NCBI GenBank assembly: GCA_947623455.1
Contig: OX392543.1
Location: 15,312,757 to 15,376,756, forward strand
Direction of reading: 5' to 3'
Source: Mimachlamys varia
Taxonomy: Eukaryota > Mollusca > Bivalvia > Pectinida > Pectinidae
DNA length: 64,000 nt
Position 1 is the stretch's first letter. Each line of letters starts with the position of its first letter. Position numbers and translations under genes: made by a program. Under the pieces are notes generated by a model. That model was not told where the DNA came from and ran no database searches. It saw nothing but the letters and a program-made list of their open reading frames with translations. Shown piece after piece: positions 11,985 to 24,503 of this stretch.

Positions 11985-12310
11985 TGGGAACGTACCTGTA
12001 AAATAACAAGAGGATGCAGGTATTATCTGTTTAACAGTGTATTCTGCAATATTCTCTGGGCATGCATACTCACCTCCATATGACCAAACATGATGGTGTT
12101 TACATGTCGCAGTTGATTCGTTATTCCATGGCTTGCTCTTAATATTGTAATTTTCGTGATAGGCGTTATCTGCTGATAAACAGACTGATGACACAGGGAT
12201 TCAAAGGATGTAGGTTGAGAAAGACTATGAGCAAATGCATGGTCACCAACTTTATCTCACCGAGAAATATCTTGTATCCTTGTACATATATGATATTAAG
12301 GTAAATACTT
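11985..12310 (-). repeat. Distal half of repeat family R1, inverted
   Basis: Reverse-orientation match to the distal part of the R1 copy at about 4080-4250, around GGTGTTTACATGTCGCAGTTG and ATCTCACCGAGAAATA. Confidence 0.6.
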
Positions 12311-12376
12311 TTTGAACATGTGTGCTTAAATCCTGTGAATGAAAATGTTTGTTCTTTTCAAATATATGGTAGTGAG

Positions 12377-14029
12377 CTATTTTGGAGCATACTTTGTGAA
12401 AAACACAACAAAAACTAACAGGAAATAGTAGAAGATATAGTAAGGATGATTGAATTCCTGGTCGACAATTTTTACTATTTTTAAATTTTTCGATTTACAT
12501 CTTTTGTTTGACTTTTCATGAGCAAAGAATAGTTTTAATGTACTGAATGCTTCAATTGGGGTATATGTTGTACCCTTCGTCATTTGAATATTGCGCCAGA
12601 ATATTAACCATGATGCAGCAGTAGCCACACACTCTTCATCACCACGTGAAAAAATGGTGGTCATGACCTGTCAACACTTCGGCTGGATTTTTACCAAAGA
12701 CTCACCTTTGACATACTTGGGGGATTAGTCCGAGTGAGATATAGGGAAGGAGCTACACCTGTATATGTTTGGTAAGCCAATACAGAGAAATTAACAGTTA
12801 TCTCGGGCCTATTAGATGATGAGGTGGGGGGAGTTGTTTATTTCGTTTTGTAGTGTTCCATTAGAGTAGGTTTCTCCATATATGGTAGTTACTGTCACGT
12901 GTCATGCTTAAACAGTTACCTGACTGTAAAATCACCTTTGTATAGGTTTTAGAATATGGTGTTTTAAATGTCCGCTTGGCAAGATATATGTATTAAATAT
13001 TCATAGGTTAGCCTATCAGATAAAGCATGTTCAAATTCCTGACGGAAATGACATTTCTCATAAATGAAACACTGATCATTTAAGCTGTGGTGTCAATAAC
13101 AGTCGGCACGTTTGCAAGTTTAAAGGCGCATGTACCGGTACACATGGACATTATCGAAATTGCATAATTGCAGGTAATTTTATTATTTGTTTTAATTCAT
13201 GTAGCCATATTGCCTTATATTGATTATAATATTGAATATATATTATATTGATTGATATTTCCTAAGGTCTTATTATTTTTTCGCTATTTTTGACTCGTAA
13301 TTATGTATTGGAATTTGATAACAACAAAAGAGCACAATACGTGAGTGTCATAAACTTCACAGTAAACCGCAGTCAATATGTCAGAGTCAGACATGGGTTA
13401 TCTCCCCTTTGGCAGCCATTTTGTTTTTTTTTCATTCTATTCTGTGACATTGATATTTTGTTGAACATAAGCATTGGTATTGCAATTTATTTTGAAAATT
13501 TGTTTGGTGTATATAATAAATGGACTTATTGCATGTAATAATGGTAAAAAAATCCTAATGACTGCCATTTCATGCAGATAACTCAGGTCATGTATCTATC
13601 TATATATGTTTCCTTCAACCTTTTTAGCCAGTCAATAGCACGTCAATATATTGTTTTAATACTTATACAGCTGCAATTTAGATTCTATGTAGTCCAAATA
13701 TGAATAAATAAGGATAATTATAGCTAATTCGAAATTGATATATAAAAAAAAATGTTCAATTAAATTCTTTTTCAAAAAATTTTTCTAGCAAATTTTCAGA
13801 AATGGCCTCATAGACTTAATTGTGTATGACGAGCAATAATCATATGTTACTGATGCAAATCTTAATTAGTATTATGTATGGTGATTGATCTTACATGTGA
13901 AACAAATAGAAATAACCACCATTAGAAAAATCAATTAATAAATTTATTACGACGATGGTTATGGATTTGACAAAGTATCATCTTTATTAGTTTATTAGAG
14001 ATTTACAATTCGAAATACAAATGTTAAAC
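12377..14029. other. AT-rich stretch without recognisable gene
   Basis: No family or exon structure was recognised. Short open frames on both strands (12377-12664, 13290-13538) are AT-driven, with no conserved motif. Confidence 0.5.
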
Positions 14030-14580
14030 AAGGGGCCCAGAGGGCCTGTATCGTTCACCTGGATACATTGGTATCTAGGTAATCATGATAAAATATTTTC
14101 TTTTTGGTTCGCCCCTCAGCCCCCTAGGGGGTCAGTCCCACCATTAGTACAATTTTGAATCATGGGGATGCTTCCTACCAAATAAGGTTGATTTCCAATC
14201 AATGGTTACGGAGAAGAAGACGATTAAACCAATATAGCTAAATAACCCTTTTAGGCCCCGCCCCTCAGCTCCCTAAGGGTCAGTCCCACCATGAGTACCA
14301 TTTTGAATCCTGAGCACCTAGGGATACTTTCTGCCAAATAAGGCTGATTTCCAATCAGTGGTTATGGAGAAGAAGTCGATTACACCAATATAGCTAATTA
14401 ACCATTTTGCCCCCCTCAGCCCCTAGGGGGTCAGTCCCACCATTAGTACAATTTTGAATCTGGGCACCAAAGGATGCTTCCTGCCGAATTAGGTTGATTT
14501 CCTATCAGTGGTTATGGAGACGAAGTCGTTTAAAAATGGCATAAGATCACCTCGGTCCTTCGGACCAGGCGAGCTAAAGA
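14030..14580 (+). mobile_element. Pearl-like Helitron-associated element with three core repeats
   Basis: Starts with GGGCCCAGAGGGCCTGTATCG and ends with a hairpin, GGTCCTTCGGACC (14554-14566), within TCACC...GGCGAGCT. Between lie three tandem units of about 150 bp, each with a CCCCTAGGGGGTCAGTCCCACCA-type block and GTTATGGAGAAGAAGTCGAT. Terminal hairpin plus tandem core is the layout described for bivalve pearl-type elements, regarded as non-autonomous Helitron relatives. Single-unit cousins lie at 21700-21985 and 37485-37770. Confidence 0.7.
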
Positions 14581-14920
14581 TAGTCAACAAGACCAGGTGT
14601 TCAGGAAGAGCAAGCGTCTTCTGCTTCATCAACGATGTGAATCTTGGTCACTTCCAAGATATTGAGAGATTGACAACGATACTCGGTTCTCATTTTGAGA
14701 ACTTGATATTTACTTGGATGTGACCAAGATTTACATGGCGGGTGTTGTCGATGAAGCAAAAGACGCTTACTCTACCGGAACAACAGGTCTTATTCTCTTG
14801 TACTTTTACAAGGGTCTTCATGTAAATATTTCCTTCGTTTATATTTTGCCTCTGGGTTAATCGATTTTGAGTTTGGATTATGATTTTGTTAACGCTTCGT
14901 ATTCTCTAATTTATTAAGAT
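14580..14920. repeat. Repeat family R1, two pieces head-to-head
   Basis: A plus-strand R1 piece (CAGGTGTTCAGGAAGAGCAAG, about 14593) is followed by a minus-strand piece (CCAAGATTTACATGGCGGGTG, about 14725). They form a large imperfect inverted repeat next to the 3' end of gene A. Confidence 0.65.
14910..14915 (-). terminator. Candidate polyadenylation signal of gene A
   Basis: AATAAA on the minus strand, about 123 bases after the gene A stop codon. It lies in R1 repeat sequence, so the 3' end may be transposon-derived. Confidence 0.4.
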
Positions 14921-15037
14921 TACATCGTCGATATTATTTTTTATATTCTTCACGATTTACCGAGAAATGTTTTCGGTAGTTTTATTCTTGCTGTTGTCAC
15001 AATCGTATCGTCATATCTTTTCCTGTTTCAAGCGATA

Positions 15038-15510
15038 TTACTTCATACACACAACACAGGACAAAACCTTGTCGTCATCGTAAGGGGGGCATTTCAGTGA
15101 GCCACACACGGTTCGCACCTGATAAAACAGTTTTCCGTCGCTACTGTTTCCCACACCAGCCAAGGTCTGAGGATCTTCGTCTACACATACGTATTGTGAT
15201 GCAGCACGGTGATCATGGTATCCGGAAACTAGATATCCATGGTACGCTTCAACCCATCCTATGTAACACGTGGTACGCGCGGGTATCATGATTGATGTTG
15301 AATGGTCAGAACTACGACAGACAGCACAAGGAACTTCTCTGTTGTTGTCTGGTACATTAAAAAGAATTGGGTCTTCATATTCAGCACCATACATAAATCC
15401 TGGCAATTCGGATCGAATATCTTTTTTTGATCCCCATGAGGGGTCAGGGGGTAGACACACATAATCCACGGCCCCTCCTTTGTGGGTGAAATGTGATCCA
15501 CCAGCATACC
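15038..15510 (-). CDS. Gene A coding exon 5 (head domain, stop)
   Basis: Acceptor ATATAG precedes 15510 and TAA is at 15038-15040. Encodes most of the head: YAGGSHFTH, DYVCLPPDPSW, a PCAVC pair, TTCYIGWVEAYHGYLVSG, YVCVDED and the C-terminal TVCGSLKCPP...SCVVCMK. Nine cysteines here plus one in exon 4 make ten, enough for five disulfides. Confidence 0.92.
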
Positions 15511-18500
15511 CTATATCGATGATAAAAACATACCTGATATTAATGATAAAAAACATTCATTCACATAAACATTCGTTCGCCTCGTCATTCGTCTGATATC
15601 ACTTATTTAGTACAATGGTTAAATAACTGGACATGAGGAAACATGGAAGACAGTCAGTATAATTGGCGATTTCCCATTCGTGTGTTACACACTATCATAT
15701 AGATAAAATTTTCTTTCTCCTAACGTCTTCTTTCTTCCTTTAACAAAGCATTTGCCCAAGTGAGGACGCTTTTTTCTGTCCCCTTACCGTGCCATATATA
15801 CAACATTTATAAGCGCTCTATGGAATTGACAAAATTACTCTAAAACGCTTCCAAACATAAGGTGTGTCTTTGGGGGAGCCTGAGAACAATGTTCTTTGCT
15901 GTTCTCGGAACAAGAACAACATTTCCTTCACACTTACGACAAAAACAAAGCATGAGAACACGTTCTCGGAACAAAACTCTCACACCACCTTTTAAGCAAG
16001 AACGGCGGGATCAAATGTGATAACTAGTTTATAATTTTCCGATTTTTTGTACTTTTTAATTAAAGTTTACATTTTGGTATTTGAATTTGTGCAATCATAT
16101 TGTAATTTACACTTAATTAATTTATTAACCTTGCATCGCTATCCTTTCACGAACGCGAAATAACAAAAACCTCGACCCAGAAGGAAAGGTATGGGTCAAT
16201 TGTTACATAATTATGACTTTCTAATTGCAAAGTCTGTATTTTTGTTATCTGTAATCAAAAGTTAAACAAATCTTGCTACTAATATGTCTCGAGTAGCCAC
16301 TTAGTTCTGTGCATAGGGAGTTCTAGCCAGCCACCCCACCAAAACAAAGCTATATCTCATTGACTATCCTGATCAAACAAACATGTACAATTGTTGATCG
16401 GGTGTTGGGACGGCACAGGCAACAACCCCCACGATATACTTTGGTGAGGTGCAGGGTACTCTCAAATCATCCAATTCGTGGTTAAATACAGTTCTGCATA
16501 TTCAGAAATGGCAAGCTTCCTTTTTTTCCGCCATCTGTATTTGTTCTCGATCCGTTCTAGCTGTAAGAGCGTCATTCCATAAGAACAAGTAAGAACATGT
16601 TCTTGATTGTTTTTGGAAAATGTTCTCAGTCCCGCCCAAAGACACCCATGGATACGAGTATAAACTATAATATCTAAATAAGGAAAGTCTTACAATCTCT
16701 ATCATTAATTAAGCAACAATATAATAATATTCGCATGCATGTATATCAGTATCAAGAAAATGTCATCAATTAGACGACTCGACAAGAGTACAGAAGGTAC
16801 AAAGGTCACCAGAACATGACCTCGTATGGGGTGTTGTCCGACCCTTATTTAGTGGTTCGTTTAATGTGAGTATACAGAACTTACCTGAATAAACCGTTTC
16901 AGTCCCATTTCCAGGGCAGTCTTCCCGTCCCCATCGTACGTACACCACACCTGTGTCAAAACATAACAACATTATTGAATTCTGCGAAATGGAGAAAAAA
17001 AACATTATTTTTTGTTCTAATCGTTTCCTACATTAAACACTACCGTGACTATCATTAAACACAACTGACAAAGTACATGTAGGTTACGCAAGTAGGTAGA
17101 TAAAGTATCGTTACCTTGGTTAGTCTTTACCTTTTCCAATTCGCTATATATACTTGTCAGCCTTTCCTGGAAAAGAAACATTTCTTATTATATGATTTTT
17201 TTTTCATTTTTCATTTTTTTTTTTTAATTTTTTATCAACAAAGATATTTTAAGAATTTATTCATGGTATACGGTAGGTGGATTTTAATAAACTAGTAAGG
17301 CAATTTGTTCGATCTGTAATATCGTTTCCTAAAAACCATTTCGCTTGTTTCATTACGTGAATATATCATTGATATACAACATTCACAACAGAACATTAGA
17401 TTAAACTGAAAACCATGTCTACAAATTTTTAGTACTCACATGGGTACTATGAAACGATAGTTCCCGCTCACACGGGCTCTATCAAATTTGGCGCGATGTT
17501 CAACGTGAATCTATTATGACGTCAATATTGAGTTACGTCACTATTACGTCATGCTACTGTTCTGCTTGAAAATGCCTGACTCTGGCAATGACCCAAAGCT
17601 GGCGATGGTCTAGCATAATAAAACGAGTTTTTGTGTATACATATGTATTTAGATAGAAGGGTGATGTACTAAACCCATTATGGGGCCCTGTTGAGAGGGC
17701 ACTATTGTCACATAGTATTGTCTCGTGATGAGATAGTGCCCTCGCCTTCGGCTCAGGCTCTATTCCATCCCTCGACAATACTATGAGGCAATAGTGCCCT
17801 CTCAACAGGGTCATAATAGATAAGTAAAACCCAGCCAAGTCAAAGAATCAAAGCTTTTTAAAAGTTAAAAAAAATTAAAAGCATGGAAATCAATTCACTA
17901 AACGGGCCTTAACTCCTAAATGCTCGTGTCTTTTGTAACTGTTTGTAACTGTTAGAAAATATTTAACTCGAGTGAAATAAAATAAGAGAATACCGAAACG
18001 TCAACATAATCATAATCCAAACTCAAAATCGATTAAACCAGGGGGAAAATTTAAACAAAAGAAAGATTTACATGGAGACCCTTGCAAAAGTACAAGAGAC
18101 TAAGACCAGGTGTTCCGGAAGAGTAAGCGTCTTTTGCTTCATCGACGACACCCGCCATGTAAATCTTTTGTCACATCCAAGTAAACATCAAGTTCTCAAA
18201 ATGAGAACCGAGTATCATTGTCAATCACAACAAGTAAACACACTAATGAGAAATAAATTCCATATCCAGCAATCTCATATAGTCTTGATGAGTTAAAATA
18301 ATTTTTAAGTGGTAACTTGGTATAGTCCGTCCGCTCATTCCGGCCACTGTAAGGACTCACACGACTAAATAATTTACTATCTGTTATTTCTAAGCTTTCG
18401 AGCTAATTACTTTGATATTTGAAGTTAAACACTTGTGACAACTGCCTACATCCACAGATACATATATGACAAAGGCTTTAAAGGGCATTTAATGAAGAGT

Positions 18501-21500
18501 TTACTGGCATTTTAGCTCGATACAGGCGTGTGCTTCAGACAACCGGAACTTTACATGTCACATCAGTGAAATGGTTTTGGGAACACCCTCTGACTTAAGA
18601 CCCCAAAAGTATATATTTTTTTGTAAAGTTAAATATCTACTATTTCATTTAGTGCAGAATAGGTCAACAATTACCAATTTAAATTACTAAGAATCACTGT
18701 ACTTAGCCGGAACTTTTCGGTAGGGACTGCAAACATATGAAACATTTCGTGATAGGCTGATTTAGTTGTGTGAGTCCTTCAAGCCCCCCCCCCCCCCCCT
18801 CTTTTTTTTTTTTTTACTTTTATTATTTACAAATGTCTCCGTTGATGCAGTCTTACTTTTGGCGTTTCGTTGAGCGATCGCCCCTTTGAGAAAGATGGGT
18901 TTTGTCCCCAGGCCGAGACATACCAGAGTCTCTAACAATGGTGTTTACTACTCCCTGCTTGACATTCAGCATTATGGGAGTGGAATGACTGGTTCGCCCG
19001 TTGTCAGTATAATGTGACCGGGTGCGGTGTTCTGTTGGGGGCTTTTGGCAATATACTTCAGTGTGGTAGCACTTTAAATCGGCAAAAGATATGGACTATC
19101 GCAAGAAGACTTACACGAACCTCCCAAATACACACGCTCTCAACACACACACACGTAAACTTCTCTCTGCTGCGTCAAGTGGGATATCATCAGATCCAAA
19201 CGGCGCAGATATCAAGATATGATTTTATTCAGATTGGATATCTACTGGCTGCCTTCTGTAATATACTATGTATTGTAGCACTACAAAAGCAACCAGTTCT
19301 GCATTATCGCAAGGAGCCTTACATTTATACATACGCAACACATACACGTATAACAACAAAAACACAAACTGAACTCACCTGATGTTCCCTAATATCATCT
19401 TGCTGTTTTGCGTTCTTGTCTTCCTGAGTCCCAATATCGTTCTTTTGTTTCTCAATTTCAGCCACCTGCATCTGAAGTTTGTTCTGCAAATCCGTAATGG
19501 CTGTTGGCTTGTATGCAACTAGATAAATATGAATAAAAATATTTACTGAAATTTAGAGGATTTTAAAGGGGCATCCCGCGAAAGCTTAAATGCCTGTTCT
19601 TGAATATACATGACGTCTGCACTACTAATTATACTTTCCTTTTATTCCCATATTCAAAGTCCATTCAAAATGTCTATATTGACCACTTGCAAAATCGCAT
19701 TCCTCGGGAAAGCCCTGATAAAAATAGCGGGGATGACGCCACGTGACAGGTGTGCCGATCGGTTTGCCGGCAGGGGCCATACGGGAGGTCCCCTCGCGTA
19801 ATGTAAACGGCTGATGAAACAGAGACAAAGTCCGTGTATAAACTTATTGAATCATATTCACATTAAAATTAGACATCAATTGCACACATACCGATATTCA
19901 AATGAAGAATAATTGTCGGCATATCGGCACTATATATCGACACCAGGAATTATTTATATTATATTTACCTGACCGAGACCGGTACACATGGGTACGGAAT
20001 ACGGCCATGGTACAAACCTTAATTTATGTAAAAGGTAATATTCACGAACCCAACTTTTCAGATGATTTTATAAAATGTATGTAGCATGCATTGAAAAGTA
20101 AAAAAAAAAAAGACATGAAATGTTTGCGATTTTTTTACAATTCAACGTCTTGAGGATTTTTTTTCAGACTATCTGTATATATACAATGTTCATTCATATT
20201 CATTTAAAATCTGTCCAACTTTCAGCGTCTTCACACGTTAACACGTATCACGGAATGCGAATATTTAAGTCCATACACTCATATAACGCACCACACACTA
20301 AGCATGACTACATGCATACAATGTATACGTATATCAGATTTGGAACTGTTGAAACACTTCTAACTACCCGTTATCAATATGTTATGATAATTCCGCTTTC
20401 TTTTACATCTTTTTTTGGCGTCTTGTAAAGGGACGGTGACCTTTTAAAAAAACTGCAGGAATTGAATATACATATGTATATATGTTGTATAACTTTGGGT
20501 ATTTTTTCCCCCGTTATGCATATATTTCCATATCAAATTCAATACCGGGGTCGCAACCCAATGATATTGGTACCTTCACTAATTTATAGATTAGTATGAA
20601 TATCACTTTTTATTCTTAACGCGTGAAAACATATTTTTTTATTCCTTTTGTCCAAATTGAAGCCGTATGTACCTCGGTCGCACGTCCCGTTTTACAACGT
20701 AATCAAACGAATTTTTCTGTTATGGTATATATTGTTTTTGAAAATGTCTTTCTATCCAGCAATTATAATAAAATCATACTGTTTTACCGGAACATCAGAT
20801 TTTATAAAGGGAATATTATAAAACACACTTTTAAGTTTAATATTACACACGCATTTATGCAACAGAAGACTGAAACAGTTTCCCCTTGGGTAGCCCCAAA
20901 ACCAAATCAAAGCTTTATTTGTGCATGTAACCGTTACACAGAAGAAATATGTAACATACACGCAATAGAGCAGGTAGTTTCTCCTTTTAATACTTCCCAT
21001 CTCTCAATATGAGTTCGTAACGCAGTCTTGCGTCATATTTTGACCATTCGGCAACTTTTCGCTTAGTAGTTAGGCCTTATCGTGGTGTAACGGTAATACC
21101 AGATAGAGTGTTTACAATAGAAACGGCGCTCGCTGCGCATGCGTAGGTAGGTGGAAATCCCAATTCATAGCGTCTAGCTAGACGGTTTGGAATTCCACTA
21201 GTTATTTTGAAATTATTTACTTTATGAATACATATCAACAAAATCCGATCGTCGTAGTCCGTAAGAATACCCACTCGGTATGTGTATGTAATATTTTGAA
21301 AAAAAATATGAAAAAAGGCTTACTTTCGCGGGATGCCCCTTTAAGTCATTCTTACAGATTGTGCCCGCCGTGTTTTAACAGATATGAATCAATTATTTTT
21401 AACCTTTACATTTTCGGTATTGCCCTTTATGCTTGCGCTTAGCTGTCGAATAGGTTTATTCTCACAATATTCAGACCAGTTCGGCTAATCAAATTATATA

Positions 21501-22307
21501 ACTCTGGGGTATGTATACACCATAAAGAAACTATTTCCGATTAAAACCATATTTTGATCTCCGCTCCGTTCTGTAAATTTCTCTTTGCTGCGTAAAGATC
21601 TGAAGATATCCCATATGGGGATGTGTATTGTCACTCCGTTACGTTTAAAGTGAGAATGAGAATCCGAACTTTTATTAGATTAGGGACAAAAGTAAACGCC
21701 TAAATAAAGAAGATGTCCAGAGTGCCTGTATCGCTCATCTGAAAACAGTGTCACTCAATCGTTCGGAGGAGGAATGATTTTAAACAGGAAATTGCGGAAT
21801 TTTCCCCATAGGGGCCCTAGGGGACCAGACTCGTCGTTTATACAAAATTAGTTCCCTTTCATCTAAAGCCGTCTCGGACCAAATATGATCAAAATCGGCT
21901 CAGTGATTTATGACTTGTAGGGATTTACAGGAAATTTTTATAGGCCGACAGATGTTGCGCCATTGCATAAGCTCACTTGCCCTTCGGACAGTTGACATTA
22001 AGAACACCAAGGAAATGAAGGACCCAGTCAAGTTATTTATTCGAAAAGATAGTTTAGACATGAAACGTAATTGTGGAAACAATTTCCGGGTTGAGTGAAG
22101 TCAAGGTCGATTCAATATAAAGAAAAATGTTTACTGGTTTCTGGCATGCTATGAATTAAGGTTGGTCCACATTAATTGTCACTTACCAAGTATAAAGACA
22201 ATTACTGCTCCTTGAACTAGGACCAGTACGGATATAATCACCAAGGCGATATCCCTTCGGGTCAACTTACATCGAACAACGTTTTGATCGGAACTTGAGG
22301 TTGCCAT
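15038..22307 (-). CDS. Gene A: type II membrane protein with coiled-coil stalk and short-chain collagen C4-like head
   Basis: Five coding exons (22187-22307, 19379-19518, 17115-17166, 16885-16950, 15038-15510), all with GT/AG junctions and phases 1,0,1,1, sum to 852 nt, 283 aa. Residues 1-18 are cytoplasmic with a KLTRRD basic patch. About residues 19-40 form one hydrophobic segment, positive-inside, predicting a type II anchor. Residues 41-105 form a Gln/Lys/Glu-rich coiled coil. The rest is a head with VYVRWGREDCPGNGTE, then YAGGSHFTH, LPPDPSW and ten cysteines. This head is the domain of mollusc proteins named short-chain collagen C4-like, but no Gly-X-Y repeat is present. It is likely a cell-surface oligomer with an unknown ligand. 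Gene B is a tandem paralogue; the heads are roughly 85% identical by eye. Confidence 0.9.
15860..16647. mobile_element. TIR element in gene A intron 4
   Basis: A block at the left end (GTGTCTTTGGGGGAGCCTGA, about 15863) is matched inverted at the right end (about 16622-16646), with a few mismatches over 24 bases. Both ends are followed inward by several GTTCTC/GAGAAC palindromes. No transposase frame; absent from the same intron of gene B. Confidence 0.6.
16885..16950 (-). CDS. Gene A coding exon 4
   Basis: 66 nt between acceptor ACAG and donor GTAAGT. Encodes GVVYVRWGREDCPGNGTETV, the opening signature of the C4-like head. Exon 4 of gene B (32771-32836) gives the same residues. Confidence 0.92.
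17115..17166 (-). CDS. Gene A coding exon 3
   Basis: 52 nt between acceptor TTTTCCAG and donor GTAACG. Encodes ERLTSIYSELEKVKTNQ, the C-terminal end of the coiled coil. Confidence 0.88.
17677..17817. mobile_element. Foldback MITE in gene A intron 3
   Basis: 141-bp palindrome with arms of about 45 bases. It opens CATTATGGGGCCCTGTTGAG and closes with the inverted copy CTCAACAGGGTCATAATA. The transcript of this intron would form a long hairpin. No open frame of its own. Confidence 0.75.
17975..18290 (+). repeat. Repeat family R1 copy in gene A intron
   Basis: Close match to 3760-4050, starting at GAGAATACCGAAACGTCAAC and including the METLAKVQ frame. Confidence 0.75.
18351..18779 (+). mobile_element. 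Non-autonomous DNA transposon with 20-bp TIRs, copy 1
   Basis: Begins AAGGACTCACACGACTAAAT and ends with the inverted form, ATTTAGTTGTGTGAGTCCTT. The 429-bp body matches 26871-27333 in reverse orientation. No transposase frame. Present only in gene A's intron, so it probably inserted after the gene duplication (or was lost from B). Confidence 0.82.
18784..18818 (+). repeat. C then T homopolymer runs
   Basis: A run of C directly followed by a run of T, adjacent to the end of the DNA transposon. Length is likely uncertain in the assembly. Confidence 0.8.
18870..19160 (+). repeat. Interspersed repeat family R3, second copy
   Basis: Matches 2896-3190 block for block and ends in a CA-rich stretch. 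It lies in the gene A intron that separates coding exons 2 and 3. Confidence 0.65.
19379..19518 (-). CDS. Gene A coding exon 2 (coiled-coil stalk)
   Basis: 140 nt between acceptor TTATCTAG and donor GTGAGT. Encodes a Gln/Lys/Asp-rich helix with an EIEKQKN-DIGTQED-KNAKQQD heptad pattern. The gene B homologue (34876-35120) is 105 nt longer. Confidence 0.9.
19519..21699. other. Gene A intron 1, left part, no gene seen
   Basis: AT-rich intronic sequence. Short open frames (20120-20428, 20623-21012) have no recognisable motif. Confidence 0.55.
21700..21985 (+). mobile_element. Pearl-like Helitron-associated element, single core unit (copy A)
   Basis: Starts GTCCAGAGTGCCTGTATCGC and ends around ATAAGCTCACTTGCCCTTCG. 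The same element sits at the matching intron position of gene B (37485-37770), so it predates the gene duplication. Confidence 0.65.
22187..22307 (-). CDS. Gene A coding exon 1 (start, membrane anchor)
   Basis: ATG at 22305-22307, nine bases inside an exon whose acceptor TTGCTTTTAG lies just upstream; donor GTAAGT at 22181-22186. Encodes the cytoplasmic tail (MATSSSDQNVVRCKLTRRD) and the membrane segment. Confidence 0.92.
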
Positions 22308-22399
22308 TGTCTTCTCCTAAAAGCAATAAAATTTCATTTTAAATATATATCAAAGGATATCGAATATATGTTTACACATTGCCAAGTGTATTTTTTGTG

Positions 22400-22766
22400 G
22401 CTATTTTTATGCCATGATGTTGCGTCCGTCGTCTGTCGTCCCATGGGGCCTGAGGAAAAAAATGTCGGGATTCATCCAAGGAACCTGTCAGCAAAAACAT
22501 GCTTCAAGGCCTTTTGGTTAATCTGTGGAAGTTGTTTAAAGATTTTAACAGAAATGACCCCTGTGACCTTGATTATAGATCGATGTCATTTCTTTTCGCA
22601 AACTTTGTCAGGCTTTATCCACAGAAGCATTCAGCCAAAAAGTATGTTTCTATGTCATTTGGTAAATCTTTGGAAATCGTTTCAGTGTTTTAATTGAAAA
22701 GACCCTTGTGACCTTGAATATGGGTCAAGGTAATTTCTTTTCGCAAAAATTGTCACACTTCAGATG
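22400..22766 (+). repeat. GACCTTGA-type degenerate tandem repeat
   Basis: Imperfect units with recurring blocks: 'ggccttttggttaatc', 'gaagttgtttaa', 'tgaccttgaatatgggtcaagg', 'tttcttttcgcaaa'. The same family recurs at 25150-25390, 27640-27735, 36270-36790 and 40020-40760. It is a typical bivalve repeat; no coding function. Confidence 0.65.
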
Positions 22767-23412
22767 GCTGTGTACAGAAGGCTTTTGTGGCCATCGGTGA
22801 TATTTTTGTACAATGAATAACTCCTATAATAGCATGCCTATGAAAATCTAAAAAAAAATAAGGAGTAAAATTGGCTTAAGCATGACAAAGAGAACTTTGT
22901 GGACTTCACATTTGTAAAAAGAGAAGAAAAAATATTTTGGTTAGAGATTAAAATTTTGACTCCTCCGAAATGGGTGTATACACATGAAAAGCTAGCTTTA
23001 CAGGAAATGAAATTTCGACAACAGCACATGAGGGAAAATAGCGGAAAATCTAAGCGTACGACCTATGCTGGGACAGATATAATAATTCTGCAACCAAGTT
23101 AGTAAGCTTTAATTTTAGATAGAACTTAAGAAAAAAATTCCTATCTGCATAGGTCAAATTTTGTGTAAAAAACAGTGATATTTTGCATTTTTCGGTAATT
23201 TTTGATGTGGTAACCATGGTTTTCACACAAGTGCCATACATAGGATACATCAGTGTATACACTTCATAGTTCTTTTTTTGAATTGGAAATCATATACAAT
23301 TTACAAAAATGTATACATTTACATCTATGCAGTGTACGGTTAAATCTCGGTGTTGACAATTCTCAGGCATTGGTCTATTTCCCCATTAATCTCTAGATCT
23401 ACTGTACACAGC
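22767..23412 (+). mobile_element. TIR element, first of two direct copies
   Basis: A 646-bp element with ends GCTGTGTACAG and CTGTACACAGC. It is nearly the same as 24504-25145 in the same orientation. No transposase. Gene A's 5' intron holds both copies. Confidence 0.72.
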
Positions 23413-24503
23413 TACCATAAACAGCACACAAAAAGTCATGTTTTTGAAAAAAATAACTTTTCATGCTTGTTTGATATTTACCTTGATTTATTTTAAGTTA
23501 AATCTAATTACTTAACTTTAGAAATCAAAATGAACCATTGTACGTGCGTGAACAAAGGGGAGTAACTCGTGTTTGCTTATAGGTTTTTTAAGCCTTTTCA
23601 ATCTTGATTCCTGTTAACATTTTATCATACATTTAAAGTGGTCATATTTTGATCTATGTTCTACTTAGCAACATATATCATTTACAGGCTATATCTCTTG
23701 AGTCATTCAGACATAATTTTAGTCTTTTTCATTCATATCAGCATTCGGTATCCATGGATACTGTACATAAATTTATATTTATTAAAAATTGGTAAAATTG
23801 TCTGTTTTTAATCAAATTTTGCTATTTTATCTGAATTCTCCCCAAACTAAACCAGCATAACGATTAGTCTAGTAAAGTCAATCATGAAAACTGATTTTCC
23901 AAAATGACAGATGCAGAAAATGAGTTTTGAGGGAAATTTGATGGTTTTCACAACTTCTGAGAGTCACTGTCATTTCTCGGTGAAGAAAAAGAAGGCAAAC
24001 TTTATTTTGGCATTTTTGTCTGTTATTTCAGTATCTGACATTTCGACAGTGTTCGTCGGCTAGGGCAGATGTGTCTGTTGCCAGAGTGTTGTTGTGATGG
24101 GTTTCCTGGTAGCCATTTTGATCTCAGTAAGTATTGATGATGTCATACATACCCATTGATGACGTCAAAGTTTTGATGACATCACAGTAACTATGACGTC
24201 ATAAAATAAGATAAAAACATAACATTATCACTAAACAGTCTTGTTTTTCCCACGCATATGATCTCAAAGTGTCCAATTTCACCCATAATGGAATTTTATT
24301 AATGAAAACTACAAACTTATTGAAGTTTTCATTTTTCAGATTATCTCCCTTTATTGATAGTCTGAGAACAGGGAAATTCATTTTACTCAGTAACTATTCA
24401 AGGGAAAAGGAAACGGATACATCATTTTGTTCATTGTGTCATTTTCCAGACATCTAAAGGGTTTTGATTAAATTTTAAGGAATAGAAAGTGATGCATAAG
24501 GTG
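23413..24503. other. Spacer between the two TIR-element copies
   Basis: About 1.1 kb of AT-rich intron. Several TGACGTCA or TGATGTCA palindromes lie at about 24127-24200. No gene recognised. Confidence 0.5.

Noticed and set aside
15097..15464. Plus-strand frames opposite exon 5 of gene A (and the same at 30258-30745 for gene B)
   Set aside because: Shadows of the well-supported minus-strand head exon; their similarity to each other comes from the gene duplication.
20120..21012. Frames of 102 and 129 codons in gene A intron 1
   Set aside because: AT-driven composition, no motif, opposite strand to the gene, no splice support.
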